Notes under the pieces: generated by a model | Database searches by the model: none | Told to the model about the DNA's origin: nothing | What the model saw: the letters and a program-made list of their open reading frames with translations, nothing else | DNA from: Sclerurus mexicanus | Taxonomy: Eukaryota; Chordata; Aves; Passeriformes; Furnariidae | Length of the DNA stretch: 64,000 nt | NCBI GenBank assembly: GCA_013396755.1 | Contig: VWZF01000292.1 | Location: 260,296-324,295 of the forward strand | Direction of reading: 5' to 3' | Made by a program: the position numbers and the translations under genes | In this document: piece by piece, positions 36,690 to 52,700 of the stretch | Layout of the letters: each line of letters opens with the position of its first letter | Position numbering within the stretch: position 1 is the first letter of the stretch

Positions 36690-38636
36690 ACACTAAACCC
36701 AAATACAACCCCCACAAATACACACAAACCGACCAATCAAATGCACACACACAAACCAACCTACTTGCATCACTTCTGAAAAGCACATTTGCAGTTTATC
36801 AGTAGTTTCATTTGTTAAGATCAAGTGAGGTGAAAGGCACCAATAGAACATTCTTCAAAGAGAACCAGACTAGTAGCTTATCTTGGGTAAACATACAGTC
36901 ACACGGGAGAACAGACTACTTATATTTTTAAGGCCAGCAAGTGGATATGCTATGAAAAAGATCGAAACAAAAAATCTAGGAACAACTATGCAAACACTTT
37001 TGTCCTTGCATACCCTCTAGTGGCTGGCAAGGTTGTGCTGGCCTCGCAGTACCTTAAGCAGGCAATTTCCTCCATAAGACAGAATCAGAGTGCTTACCTC
37101 TGCAATAGTTCTCTTAAATAGACGAAGATTCATGAGATCCAGGTTCTGAGCAGGCAAAAGTATGGATTATTTGAAGTTTTAAGTTTACAACCAATTCTGA
37201 CTTTATAGCTTAACCCAGTGAATCCAGGGTTTCCATGAAAAGCATGGTAAAATATATCAAAAGATTCACACACCAAGGACTCAGGGCACATGCCTGTGTA
37301 CTTGTGGCATACACGCAAGCTGCATGCAAACTGAAGCAACATCAGTAAGCTGAGTATTAGTTCTCTGTAAGTCCTCTAAGGGTGGAAAAAAATCTGATAC
37401 CCAGGTCGTAGAGCCACATAAGAGCCAGTTATGTATGAAATAGCAGTGAATGGTTCAAGACTATTGTAAAAACTTCCTTTAAACTAAAATAGTTTTGTCT
37501 GTATGTGGTGAAGAACTGGATTACAACAGGGACCAAAACTGTCATCCAACATAAGAACATTCTGCAAGCAAACAACTGACATTTAATTTAGTTCAGCTTA
37601 AACAAACATTAAAGACTGTAACAGAGACATGTAAAATAAACTCACAGAAACCCCACCTCTCATACCCAGACCCTCCAACAAATAAAAGCAAAGGTCAGTA
37701 ACCCAGTCAAGGTACCAAGTCCTTTCCATGACGGAACAAACTTCAAACCAAGCCTCATCGTTATGATTTAGCAGAAAGATATAAAGTGCATTCTACTTCA
37801 TTGGTGGACCACGAAGCTGATGGAACATGAAAATTACAGCAGTCAAAAGGAGAATATATAAAGTAGGCTTTTAGCACCTCATTTCTATGTCTTCCTGAAC
37901 TGAACATGCAACAGCTAGTTGCATCATTCGACTAAAGATGCAAGTAATCAAACAGTCTCAAAATAAACACCTTGACAAATGCTGAAGCGTTCAGCCTTCA
38001 GTAAGTCATTACACAACTTGTTTGGAAGGAAAGTATTTTGAGGCCTATCATTACACTGTGCCATGTAACTACCAACAGAATGCAGGCAGAGAGAAGTAGA
38101 CTACATGCCAATACCTACACATCATGAGAAAAAAAAAAATACAAAAATACTGTCTCGAAATGACACAAGATAATACATACTCAAGATGAAGACTTTCACA
38201 AAGAACAGAATGCATGTAACAGACACACATGACCGAAGTAAACTGAATCCCAGGCTACATGTACAACAGACATTACTTTTAATAAAAAAAGTACTTTTAT
38301 CTTCAGTACAGCATATAGACAGAGCTGTCCAACCAGTCCTCCAGACAAATTAAATAGTTTCGCTTCAGATAGAGAAATTAGGAAGTCAGCAGCAAGAGAG
38401 CTGGCTCTATTCTACAGATGCAAGTGTTTTTTCTGCACTTCAGATGTACATCAGGAAAAAGCCACGTGATTAGACGGCCTAGGTAGCTCTTTGCTTATGC
38501 TATTCATCTGCATCATACAGGCACACGCAGAAATACAGAAGTCCTTCCTGATGTGTGTTTACAGGTTGAGCTTAAGAAAGTTAGTCCTTTTTCCATTTTT
38601 TGAAGAGAATACTTAAACAACTGGATTGCCTGTCAT
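36690..38636 (-). other. ATG12: Probable ATG12 3' UTR
   Basis: Sequence directly past the ATG12 stop codon in the direction of transcription. It has no open frame of note. Long 3' UTRs are normal for this gene, so this stretch is assigned to it by inference. Confidence 0.4.
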
Positions 38637-40622
<1,986 letters not shown>

Positions 40623-40676
40623 CNAGAGAGAAGGGAGAAGGGAGAAGGCCGGCCCGGCCCCCGCCGCCGCCACACC

Positions 40677-40745
40677 ATGATCAAAGCGATCCTGATCTTC
40701 AACAACCACGGCAAGCCGCGGCTCTCCAAGTTCTACCAGCGCTAT
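40677..40745 (+). CDS. AP3S1: AP3S1 exon 1
   Basis: Twenty-three codons starting MIKAILIFNNHGKPRL, with the donor TAT then gtacgg, phase 0. It ends FYQRY where I recall FYQPY in human AP3S1. Confidence 0.95.
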
Positions 40746-43700
40746 GTACGGCCGGGCCGCGCCGGGCAGGGCCGGGCCGGGCCGGAGGGAGGGAGGGCGG
40801 GGTTCGTACGCCGGGACACCCCAGGCCGGCCCGGGCCTGCCGGCCGCGCTGGGCCCCGGGCAGGAAATGGGGAAGGGGGGCGCGGGGAAGTGGAGGGCGC
40901 TGGGGCTCAGGAAAGCTGTGCCCCCAGCCAGCGTGGTTCCCGCCGGGAATTGCCCTTCGGTAACTCCGAAGGTGAAGGCAGCGAGCCTCGTCCGGCGCGG
41001 GGAGAGCTGCCCCGAACTCGGCTGTGTTTTGTGCGCGGTGTGGGCGGGTCTGTGTCGGGGCAGAGGGGCCAGAACAGGGCCGGCGGTCCCGTGGGACTCA
41101 CGGGTTCGGCAGGCAGAGCCCCTTCCCTTGGGAGCTGTGTGCTGTAATGATACAGCTGGCACGAAAATGTAATGAAATAGAAGACTGTTCTTTTGCGTGG
41201 GAGAAGGCAAGTAGCAAAGCGACTCTGAAAATGCAGCGCAAATACTTGATCTGAATGACGAGAAAGTGCAGCCTCAGGGCACAGCGAAACAGTCTGGAAC
41301 CCCCTGGTTTGGTTCAAGGATAAGAGATTTTGAAGTAAAGTTTCCAGCATTCTGTATTTCCCAGCAAATAGGCTGAGGTCTGCTGAGCTGACCTTGGGCC
41401 CTAAAACGCAAGCGAACAACTGGTAGTTGTGAGAGTTATATAACAAATTATTCTTTTTCAGTAGTGCAGTTACTTACTGGATTTGTGGCGACTTTCTTGC
41501 AATTCTGGCTGTTATGGAAGTTATAGTTTATTGGAAGAGATGTATCTTACTTCTGCACCTGAGAGCAGAGATGATGACTATGACACTTCAGTTTGCCACC
41601 ATCAGGCTTTGAATTAAAGGAGAGTAACTGATACAGGTCATTCCTATTAATAACCGAATTTGATCCTTTTTTCTTAGTCAATATTGGGAAATTTTAATAT
41701 AGCTTTATGAACCTGTTTCCTTTTTTTCAGTTGCCAAGTAGATATCTTTAGTTTACCATTTCTAATTTAAAAATTAGAATGGAATATTCTCACACATAAA
41801 GATAAGCATTCCCCTTGTGTCCCCACTCTGTTCTTGATAACTTCAATTGCAGAGCTGCAGTAACTTACTAAAGAAGTTTCTTTCTTTTTTGCTTTTTCTT
41901 TCTTCCTCCCCCCCTCAGCATAGTGTGCAGCTAACAATTAAATACATAGATAAAAAATACCTTTCATTCTCATTCAACTGCAACTGCCTTTTTCTGTCTT
42001 CTATTACTGTTGTGTGTCTGGAGTCCAGGAAGGGAGAAGAAGCAGTGGAAGGAGAGGAATAAATGGCCACAGGATAACCGATTTTTCCTGGAAAACCATT
42101 CTGCTCTTCTCCTTTCCTAAATGTTTCACTTAGAAGAAATTCTCAATGCTTAGAGTAGGGTAACATGCCTATATCAACAGAATGCCTTGAAATTTTGAAA
42201 ATGTAAATAGCAACTGAAACTAAGAAATTGCAATTAGGTGATTTCCCTAAAGCTTTGTGGTGCACAGAAACAGGTGCAATTGTCTTGTTTGTGTTTTTGT
42301 GTGTGATTTCAGTAAGACATTTATTTGTGGACCTTTTGAAACTTGTGCATTCTCTAGTGTTAATTGAACTGTTACTGGAGGCAAATCTGAATTTTTCTAC
42401 AAGTGAAAGCATCTCTTGCTTTCTAGAGAGATTTATTTGGTCAGATCTGTGAAAGAGGTATTTGTTTTCTTCATGATACCAACATTTATAAAATGTGTCT
42501 AACTTTTTTACTTGATATATATGAGATTGGAAACTGCATAAAATGAAGCTAGCAATGTTTTGCTGTTAGGTAGCAAAATAATATTTTGTAGCAATATGAG
42601 GATATATGTACCATCCTACCTTTCAAAATATAGACCCGTGGCTGTCATTTCAAAGTTAAAAATAAGTTTCTGAAGAGTCGGAACTCTGAAGTGATGTTTC
42701 TAATTTGCTAACAGTTAAGTTCATGGCATAGGAGTGTAGCTCATGATACCCCTGTATTTTAAGCTGTTAATGAAAGAGTTACGTATTGTGGAATTTTTAG
42801 CTTTCCCACCCCCTTCAAGCTTCGGAGACTTTGTTTTCCTCTCTGTATTTGGGTAAAAGTAGTTTCAAAGTATGTCTGCAGCTGTTCAGGCTAAGTTTGA
42901 GATACAAAAATATCAGAATACTTGAGAAGATTTCGAATTTACTTGAGGAAACTACTTTTAGATGAATTTTTAAGAAGTTTTTTAAGGATAATCACTTTTC
43001 CACAGTTGTTTCTTAGTAATACATTCTTCTGCAACTTGTAAATAGTGCTTTTTTTGTTGAAATGACAAAAAATGTGCAGCTTGTTAACTGGCAGATTTGA
43101 GTCTTCAGAAGCAGGTAGTTTGAGGTTGCTGATATCCTTTGTGTTCTGTTTATTAGTCCTGTGTGCTGTGCCTTGTCAATCCTTTTTAGCAAAGTATGTT
43201 TTCTTTGTGTCACAGAGTGAAGATACGCAGCAACAGATTATCAGAGAAACTTTCCATTTAGTATCGAAACGTGATGAGAATGTCTGTAATTTTCTAGAAG
43301 GAGGACTGTAAGTATCAAACTTGAAATAAATGCATGATACTTAACTGGCTTTCAAGTATTATTACTACTGTAATGCAGCTTTTTACAGCTGTTATGTAAA
43401 TGCCATGTCACTTGAGATTTTTTATTACACAAAGACTGATATGTTGTTCCAAGCGTATATATTCTTTACTAACTGAAGCATAGGTATATGTATCAAAATG
43501 TGTTAGGCAATAAGCCTTTTTTTTTCTAGTGCTGTAACTGACCCAGTGCCATATCTAGTGCTATGATTGTTTCAGACACAAAGATGGGGAAAGAACAAGT
43601 AGATGATGTTTCTTTGTAATCAGGCTAAAGATTTCTGGTCTTTTTTTGAGAGGCATTGGCATTTGCCATACCCACTGAGAAAATGCAAATATTTTGGAGT

Positions 43701-46700
43701 GGGTACTTTGGCTTGAACTAAAATTTGAGTGGACGGCCTTTGACAGCAGGATTCCTTAACATTTTTGTAGGGTTTGGGCTTGTTATTTAAAGTAGGAAGA
43801 AAAAAAATAGGTCTTGAATGTGCTAATTAGTACAGTTTCAACTAAGACTTTTTGTTAATATAGGAAAAGCAAGATAGGAGGAAAACCAGACTTTGTCTCT
43901 AGAAGACAAACACAAAATATTCTTTCTTCAATCAATTAGGTTGTTTTTTGAAGGTGGCCTTGTTTTAGCTGAAGTGAAGAAATTCTGAAATGAAGTTCTG
44001 TTTTACTTTGAGATATTTATTAGTCATCAAGAATAAATAGTTTAAAAGCCACCTAGGAAAAGGGATCATAATTGATGGAGAAAGCTCATGATCTCCAGTC
44101 TATGATGTAGAGATTGTCATAGTCTTAAATACTGTGTTTATGGAAATTTCTGATTAGTGAAAGTTAGTTTGCTAACACCTAGATTTTTTGTGTGCAGAAT
44201 CAGTTAAATGCTTACCTGTACCATGTAAACTGTGATGTCTCTTTTCTTGATCAAGATGATTCCTGATTTTTTTTTAATTACTGTTTTTTATATTCAAATT
44301 TTTCTTGTCTAACTATTCAACTGGTGATTCTATCATTAGACTCTTGGAGATGATTTCAAGTTGGAAACATGCTGACTTGAATTCTGTAAGTGAAAGACAG
44401 AAGCCATTTGGAGTTTTTTTGAAAATCACAGCTGCTCAACAAAACTAAACTAAGAGAACGCAGTTCTGGCTTTTCTCCTACTGCTCAATTCTCAGCTTAC
44501 CATTTCAGTAGTTTTTTTCAGTATTTTTTTTTCTTTTCAGGGTAAGGGGTCACTTTATACTTTGCAGTTTACCCAGAGGCTGCAGCAGTTAATATGTACA
44601 ACTATGTGTACTGAAGTATTGGAAAGAATTGGAAAATAAGTCACAGAAGAGGAAACTTTCATTGCTATTTCTTGCCATTTCATTGCTGTTTCATTGCCAT
44701 TTCTTTCCACTTTCCTGTTTGTTTGTAGTATTTTTGTCTGATGTGTAAATGTAGTTCCTGCTCTTCACAAACAAGGACCCTTCACTGCCCCCATCACTGC
44801 TTCCTGCCAAGCATTAATGCAAAGCAGTGTGTTTAAGCAAAGTGATCTAAAAGATTTCTTGCTCTTTTTATTTGTCTATGTATTCTCTCCCATGACAGAG
44901 GCAGAAACTAAAGGGATGAGTTATGGTACAAGTGATTCAGTTCTGGTGCAGAATTGAGGAACAATTATGATCTTTATGGCCATGTAGGTTCAGCCTTAAA
45001 AAATATTTTCATTTCTATATGACCAGGCCTCTTACAACTCAAAGCAAATGTCATTGATCTGGTGTAGCTCTCCTGTGATTTTAAGTGCCTTTTTGGGGAT
45101 GCTGTAGCAGAAGAGTGGAAGAACGTACCTCTTTAGACTTCTTGTTCAGTGACTTGATGATTAGTGAGTCCATAAAAATATAATTGTCTCTGTGGTTGTA
45201 GCATTGCATCATGAACTACTGGTTGTAGTACAGTCTTATTTCTCAAGATATGAAACATTTTATAGCACAATGTTCTTGGTTATTAAGTGTATCATAAACC
45301 AATTTAAGGCTTTTTCTGTAATACCAGTGCCAATCTCCATTATAGTTTTCTTTTTCTGTTGATGCTCCTCTAAGAGCAGGGGTGGATTCAGTCCCTGGCA
45401 TACAAGTATGTTAATCTGTAAAGTAGATTAATCACTGTACAATGCCTGTTAGTGTGGAATAGAAGTCCGTTTAATACCTGTTTTTTTATGGTCTGTATTA
45501 ATTGATTTTAATAAAAAGGTTCAAATGTTGGTGTAATTATTATCCACATGGATAACAATACCTGTGCTTGTGTGGTAAATATAACTCGGACTGTTCAGCC
45601 TGTAACAATAGGCCTTTTATTAACTGAAATAACTGTGAGGATTTGTGCCATTTATCCTGAGTTGCTAACTCATCTTTCCTTTTTTCTCTCCTGTTTAGAT
45701 TAATAGGTGGATCTGATAACAAATTAATTTATCGACACTATGCCACCTTGTACTTTGTTTTCTGTGTGGATTCTTCAGAAAGTGAGCTTGGTATTTTAGA
45801 CCTCATACAAGTAAGGTTTTTTGCTGCTTTGTCGTTTTTTGTGTTTGTTTGTTTTTTTAAATTTTATTTTTTGTGTGTGTGAAGTACCTTAGAATTTAAA
45901 TATTTAGCTGTGCCTTTTTTTGTAGTATTTGGAAGCAGTGGTCCCTTTCACACTTTAAACACACCTGAAGAGCTTTTAGATTGTGGTTTTCTGGGCTTTG
46001 AAAATGTTGTTTTGCAGGTTGGTGAGAAAGTAAGGAAACTGGAACCTACTGAACAAATCAGGAGCTATTTATTGTTTTATCTGTTCAAGGCTGCACGTAA
46101 AAATGGAGCAGATCAAACATTTACTAGACAAGTATAGATTGTGAGAATCTTGATACATAAAGCTCTATATGTATTTGTGTTTATATATACACACTCAAGA
46201 CACACATACATACATATAGGTAGAGAGATATTCACTACACATGTATAATCTATAAACATATCGCAAACATCTTTGGATGAAACTTTCCTTGTGGCTTATA
46301 AGCTTTTTGACAGATATACCTTAGAAAAGGAGTGCAAATGATGCCCTAGGTGTGTGTTCTGCACTAGGGGGTTGGGGTGAGTAGTGTCAATTGGTCAGGA
46401 AAAGAAGGCCCATCCAGCTTTTCTCTGAATAAGAAATGCTCAATGACACAAATGGCTTAATAAGATAACTGCTTAATAGAATAGAATAAGAAGATGAATG
46501 CAGTTGGTAGATTTTATACCCCTTCAGAAGCTGGGCGTGCTGTGTTCATGTAGCACCCAGTGGAGCCCAGGTGGATTTTCCCACAGTGCACTGTGCACAG
46601 CAGGTCCTGTCCATGGAGAGAAGCTCTTTCTTTTTTGGACCTTCGAGCTGCTATGTAATTTCCTCACAGGGAAACAACTCTTTCTAGAGGATGTTCTCAG

Positions 46701-49700
46701 GAGAGCTTCTTGCTGCACTTTGAGGTACAGGCAAGGCCATGCAGGTAGCATGATCATTGGTATCAAGTGGGAGCTTGCTGCAGGCTCCTCTCTTACAGTG
46801 AACTGGCTGAATTAATCCCTTAACCAAGGAATTTGTGCAGCACAGCACAGATCTGTGCCTATTCATGTGTTATGTGGGTCACTAACTCCTAAATGCAAGT
46901 TTCTTGGTCAGGATCAATACATGTCACTCCTTGATCCACCTACAGTTCATCCTTCCAAAGGACATTATAGGTTATAGATTACATTGAATAACACACAGGC
47001 TACTCGAGCCCAGTAGAGCAGACATGGCCTGTTCAACATCACTAACTCCTCAAATATGACGTCTTTTGCAAGGCTGCCATTTATGATTTAAACTGCTAAA
47101 TACGTCTGTATCAACTCAGTAAGAAAAATTGTGTCTGGTAATAACACTCTAGGGTCAAGAGAGCTCTGACTAAACCAGTGATTTTTCAACTTAAAACTTG
47201 CATGTAAACCATTTCACTGATAATTGTTAGTGTACTCAGATTTGGCAAAAAGTAGTTTCCCATCATGAAGTGATTGTATGTCATTACATAAAATGGATCT
47301 CACATATATATATATGATTCACTTACTGTGAAACTTTCAAAAGTTTGCACATCAAGTGAATTAATTTTATTACATAAGCGAAATCCATGATGTTCTGAGA
47401 CACGGGCGTGTATCTTGATTATTTTACTGTGAGCTTCCACGGCCTCACAGTTCCCTCTGCAGACATTTCTTGGAGCTGAATAGCTGCTCACAGTCACGTG
47501 TTAGTGTTCAGAACAGCTTTCCAGTGTTGCTCTTTGGGACAGTAGATTCAGAAAGGTGCCTTTGTAGGTAGTGGAGAAGGAAACTCTTTTTCTCAGTTCC
47601 TACACCATCTTTGGTTATAGAAACATTGTGTAATACCTGAACAGTGCAAAGTTAACAAGTAAGATACTCAGTGGCCATACCTGTTCTTAGCAGTTTGTTG
47701 TACAAAGTTGCAAAGTGTATCTTCTTACTTGGAAGTGCTAAAATATCTGTGAACAGAGAAAAAAAGTATGTTCATATATACAGTGTAACCTAAATTGTAC
47801 TTGCAGCTGTTGAAGCAAATTGCTTGAGCTTACTACTACCAATAGTTGTATAGCCCCCCCGCCCCAGCTGTCTGAATTAAGGAGAATTTAAACTTTTCTC
47901 TGAATTGTATTGCTTCTTGTCCCAAAAAATATTTTGGTAGATTTTAATATCCTAGTCTTTATATTTTATATTTTTTTCCATAAATGCCCCAGTGTTTAAT
48001 TACATGCCAGTATAATTGCTTAAAGGAAAATGAAACAGTAAAAATGCTATCTCTGTAGAAATACTGTATTTTTCTGACGTGTATGATTTTGCTTTTAAAT
48101 CATACAGTGTCACCACAGTACCTGCAGCTGTTCAATATTCCTAAGTCATTGTAATTCAACCATTCGATTATAGTATAAAGTATACAGAGATTAATTAAAC
48201 ATTTTCAATTTTCAGTGTGACTCACAAGAGGGATCTGTTTAATCCTCTTAGCAATAGCAAGAGGAATTAAATGTATCTTACACTGGAAAAGTGGCTGCAA
48301 GAAGTTTATTATTACATCTCAACCCCACATGCAATGCAGACTGGCAGTATATACACATACACATCTGCTCAAGCAAATAAGCTTTGTCTGGTTTTTGTTG
48401 AGAAGTGTTAAACCATTTTTATACATCTTTGCTGTAGTTCAGAGACAACACAGGTGAGATGTCTGGGCTTTGTTATGAATCATCCATGTAATGCATTGTT
48501 TAAATAAGATATGTAGAGGACCAGTTTGTGATGGAAAGTAAACTGGTGAAGTTAACCTAGTATAGCAATTAAGAGTTTTCTGTTTTGTAAACCTTCACAG
48601 TAAATTAGATTACATATGACAGTCTGCAGTTCTTTTCAGCATAAAGTTTTTATTGCAATACTTAAGATACTTCTGAGAAAGCCACTTTTATCACCATTAG
48701 GTCAGAGCTGTGTCACAGATAAGTCTTCCTGACTCAGCCTTAATGAAAACGCTGTATGCATTACAGTCATAGGCTGCCTCAGGTTTGATACTGTGTTCAC
48801 CTTGAATATGAACAAATATTTGTTTGAACAAATAAGGCAAATTCATGTGGTTAATTTTTGTCCATTTATTTTTTTTTAATATAAACACAAATTTCTTTTT
48901 GTTTTTACTTTGTTGGATTGGGAGATAGGTCAGCATCTGTGCTATGCTTGTTTTGCAGTCTTTTGGAGTCAGTGTAAATTACATCATGAGTATTTCAGAC
49001 TCTTTTGTGTTAGCCTGTGAAATGTAAGGTTTTAACATGTGGAAATAAAATACATAAGACAATATAAGTAGCTGTAGATTGCCATGAAGAAAAATTGAGG
49101 GACATTTACAATGGTACCTAACTATCTTATGGACCTAAAAGCTTATATCAGCTCTAAGAATTTTTGAGTGTCTTGGCCCATTGCTGTCCTTCAAAGACAT
49201 GATGACTCAGTAAGCAGTGGAGGCTGTGAGATCAGTCTTGCATGAAAAGGTCTGTATAGTCTTGCATGATAATGTTGTTCAGTAAGATGCATGTGGGTAA
49301 TGAAGTGCAGTTCAAGTAAGATGTTTTTCTCAGTTCTTAAAACATCCTGACTGTAGATGCTTTTGTGCTAATTAAGTAAAAAAAGAAGAGGCATGTGACT
49401 GGGATGAGAAGTCTCCATGGGCATATTGAATTAGTTCTGTTCTCAGGTTTTCCATTGCTGTTTAGCTAAGGAAGAAGGAAGGGATTGTCTTGTAATGAGT
49501 TACTCCTGTTGTTTTGTACTTGTTTTTGTTAGTGTTTGCCATTTTCTACTCGCAGATAAATTTAATTGATCAGGTGTTCTGATTTTTTTGCTAGCCTTGT
49601 TGTCTTCTCAGTATTAGTGTATATTATTTTCCCAATATTAATGTATGTTTTATTCCTTTGTTGTCTTACGTATGTTAAAAATGAGCCTTTCGTTGTAAAG

Positions 49701-52700
49701 GTGGTGTTTTATGTTTTGACATATGGCAGAATAGAGGGACTTCCTGGCTTGCATATACCCAGTAACAATTGGGAGTTTGGTTGGTGTGGGGTTTTTCCTT
49801 TTTTTTTCTCCCCTCTTTTTTTGTTTTTCCTTGAACTGTAAACTATTATAATGTCAAAATGTAGCACAAGGGGGAGCTGATAATTCATTGTGCATGCACC
49901 CTTATTTTCCTGCTATTTGACTCATTTATTTATGTTACTCTTCCAATAGCATCACAAAGGGCATCTGAAGTGATATGTGTGAAGGGTGTATGTGTCCTAA
50001 AACAATTGATAAGTTTTCTCTTCTGGTTATTGATCTACAAGTCTGCAGCATGTGAAGTGATTACTGAATTACTTAAATTCTAGCACTTCTTGCCATAGTA
50101 TTTGAGTATTTGAGCAATTCATTTTACTCAACTAAAATTGTGATGAAAGTGGCTCTAATTTTATTTACCATTATTGAATGCACCTTAAAATAGACCAAGG
50201 ATGTTAGTATAAAAAAAAAATCTAATTTACCTTGCAGACTAAGGCTTTAAAAGATCAGTTATTCATAATAGATGTAAACCTTATCACTTCTGGCATTAGT
50301 CTGACTGAACTCTCCATCGCGAATGGAAGATTAAGGAAGTTTCCAAAGTTTCCATGAGAAATCCTTAGGCAATGAAAAATCTCTTTAAAGAATAGTCAGT
50401 GCCAGCTGATTTCCTCCCTTAGATTAAAAAATGTCGTGCATTACTGGTCATGCATTGCAAGCAGAGATCTGACTGCTCATTCACTGTGTGGTGGTGTTGC
50501 TACATAATAGGTAAAGGTTTAAAAGTAGCCATTGTAACTATGAATCAAGTGTTGTTATAGAAGCCCTAGTTACTAGAAGAAGGTCACAAAAATGAAACTT
50601 CAGTGTTGTTATCTGGGCATACACGCTGCTGCTCAATACACATATCTGTGGGAGACTTTTGTTAGGATTTTTGAGTTGTTTTTGGTTTTAGTACGTTCCT
50701 TTGTTTTCCAAGGACCTAGACACATGTTGAAGTCAGAGTATGTGAATTCATGTGCAAACTTGGTCATATACATGAGGAATATTTTCTTTCAAAACTAGTG
50801 TCAAACTGTTGTAACTAAAACCATTGGACAAATGATTTAATTTACACTCTGTTTCCATACTTCTTCTTGCAGCTAATATCAAACAGCACTGTCCTTGTAA
50901 CTGCATTCTCCTAAGGTACAAGGAAAGTAAGAGAACATTTTTGGTCATTTGTCTTGCTGCACATGGTTGTCAAATATGTAGTCGTTCTGCTTAACATATA
51001 AGTTTTTTTGTTTGCTCGCATCCCTTCTTTATAGAATATTGTTATTACCACAACAAATTAACAACTACTTCAAGAAAAAATCTGCTTTGTTTAGCTGCAG
51101 TATAATTTAACAGAAATGTATTCATTTACTTAGTTACCTTGTCAGCAAACCTTACTGTCTTGAGTCTGCCTCTGAATATGCTCTATGGTTCTAATTTTAA
51201 GTTACAGATTTATATTTGGTATTAAAGAACAGTCCTTGTTCTAAATGCATGGCACATCAGTTAGATCTGTAGTTTGACTTCAAAATGGACACTGATAATA
51301 ACAGTAGTAGTAACAGTAGGGTGTGATCCTCTTCTCGTTTACAATGTAAACAGGATCAGGGGCTCAGATGTAAAAGTAATCTTTTTGATATGCAAAGTAG
51401 ACAGCTGGGAATGGCTCATGTCAAGTAGACCTCTTTCACTTGGTCTGTAAACACAAATACATGTCTGTAGAAGCAGGTGTTTATCCACACAGAGTGGTGA
51501 TGAATGGGGTTACATCCAGCTGGCGTCTGGTCACAAGTGGTATTCCCCAGTGCTCATTGTTGGGGCCAGTCCTATTTAACATCTTTATCAGTGATCTGGA
51601 TGAGGGGATGAAGTGCCCCCTCATCCAGTTTACAGGTGACCCTGAGTTGGGAGGCAGTGTTGATGTGCTGGAGCAGAGTAATCTGGACAGGCTGGCCTGG
51701 TGGGCTGAGGCCATTTGTATGAAGTTCAACAAGGCCAAGGGCTAGATCCTGCCTTTGGACCACAACATTCCCCTGCAGCACCACAGGCTGCGGGAAGAGT
51801 GACTGGAAACCTGCCCATCAGGAAAGGACCTGAGGTGCTGGTCAAGAGCAGCTAAACACGAGCCAACAGTGTACCCAGGTGGCCAAGAAAGCCAAAAGCA
51901 TCCTGGCTTGGGTCAGCAATAGTGAGGCCCTGTACTCCACTGCTGAGGATATACCTTGAATTCTGTGCCCAGTTTTGGCCTCTCACTACAAGAAAGACAT
52001 TGAGGTGCTGAAGCGAGTCCAGAGAAAGGCAGTGGAGCTAATGAAGAGTCTGGACCACAAGTCATGAGGAGTGGCTGAGGGAGCTGGGCATATTAGCATA
52101 GAGAGAATGAGGTTTGGGGGGACCATATTACTCTCTACAACTACGTGAAAGGTAGTTACAGAGAGGTTTCAGTCTATTCTCCTACGGAAGAAGTGACAGG
52201 ACAAGAGGAAACAGCCTCAAGTTGTGCCCGGCAAGGTTTAGATTTAGTATTAGGCAAAATTTTTTCACCGAAGGGCTTTTCAGGCATTGCAGTGAGCTGT
52301 CCAGGAAAGTGGTAGAGTCACCGTCCCTGGAAGGGTTCAAAAAACATCTAGATGTGGCACTCAGGGACACGGTTTATTGCTGAACTTGGCAGTGCTGGAT
52401 TAACTGTTCAACTCATTGATTTCAGACGTAATTTCCAACCTAAATGAATCTGTCTGTGTCAGAACATGGCTTCTCATTCCTATTTCTCTGGACCTAGGCA
52501 GTTTGAAATCTGGTCCCTCTCAAATACTAAGATGGGATTAATGAATCATGTTGAATAAGAAATCAAAACCAGGGCTTTATCTTCCATATTGCTGCTTTAG
52601 TGCCTGAGTTTTGAATTTAAAAAAACCCTGCATACAGTAATGTGGAAGACTCCTGGGCCAAAGCTGTCTTCAGCCCAGAACGGCTTCCACACAGTAACAG

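Noticed and set aside
40677..41172. Long plus-strand frames continuing past AP3S1 exon 1
   Set aside because: They read through the gtacgg donor into GC-rich intron; the spliced reading frame is clear from exons 2-5.
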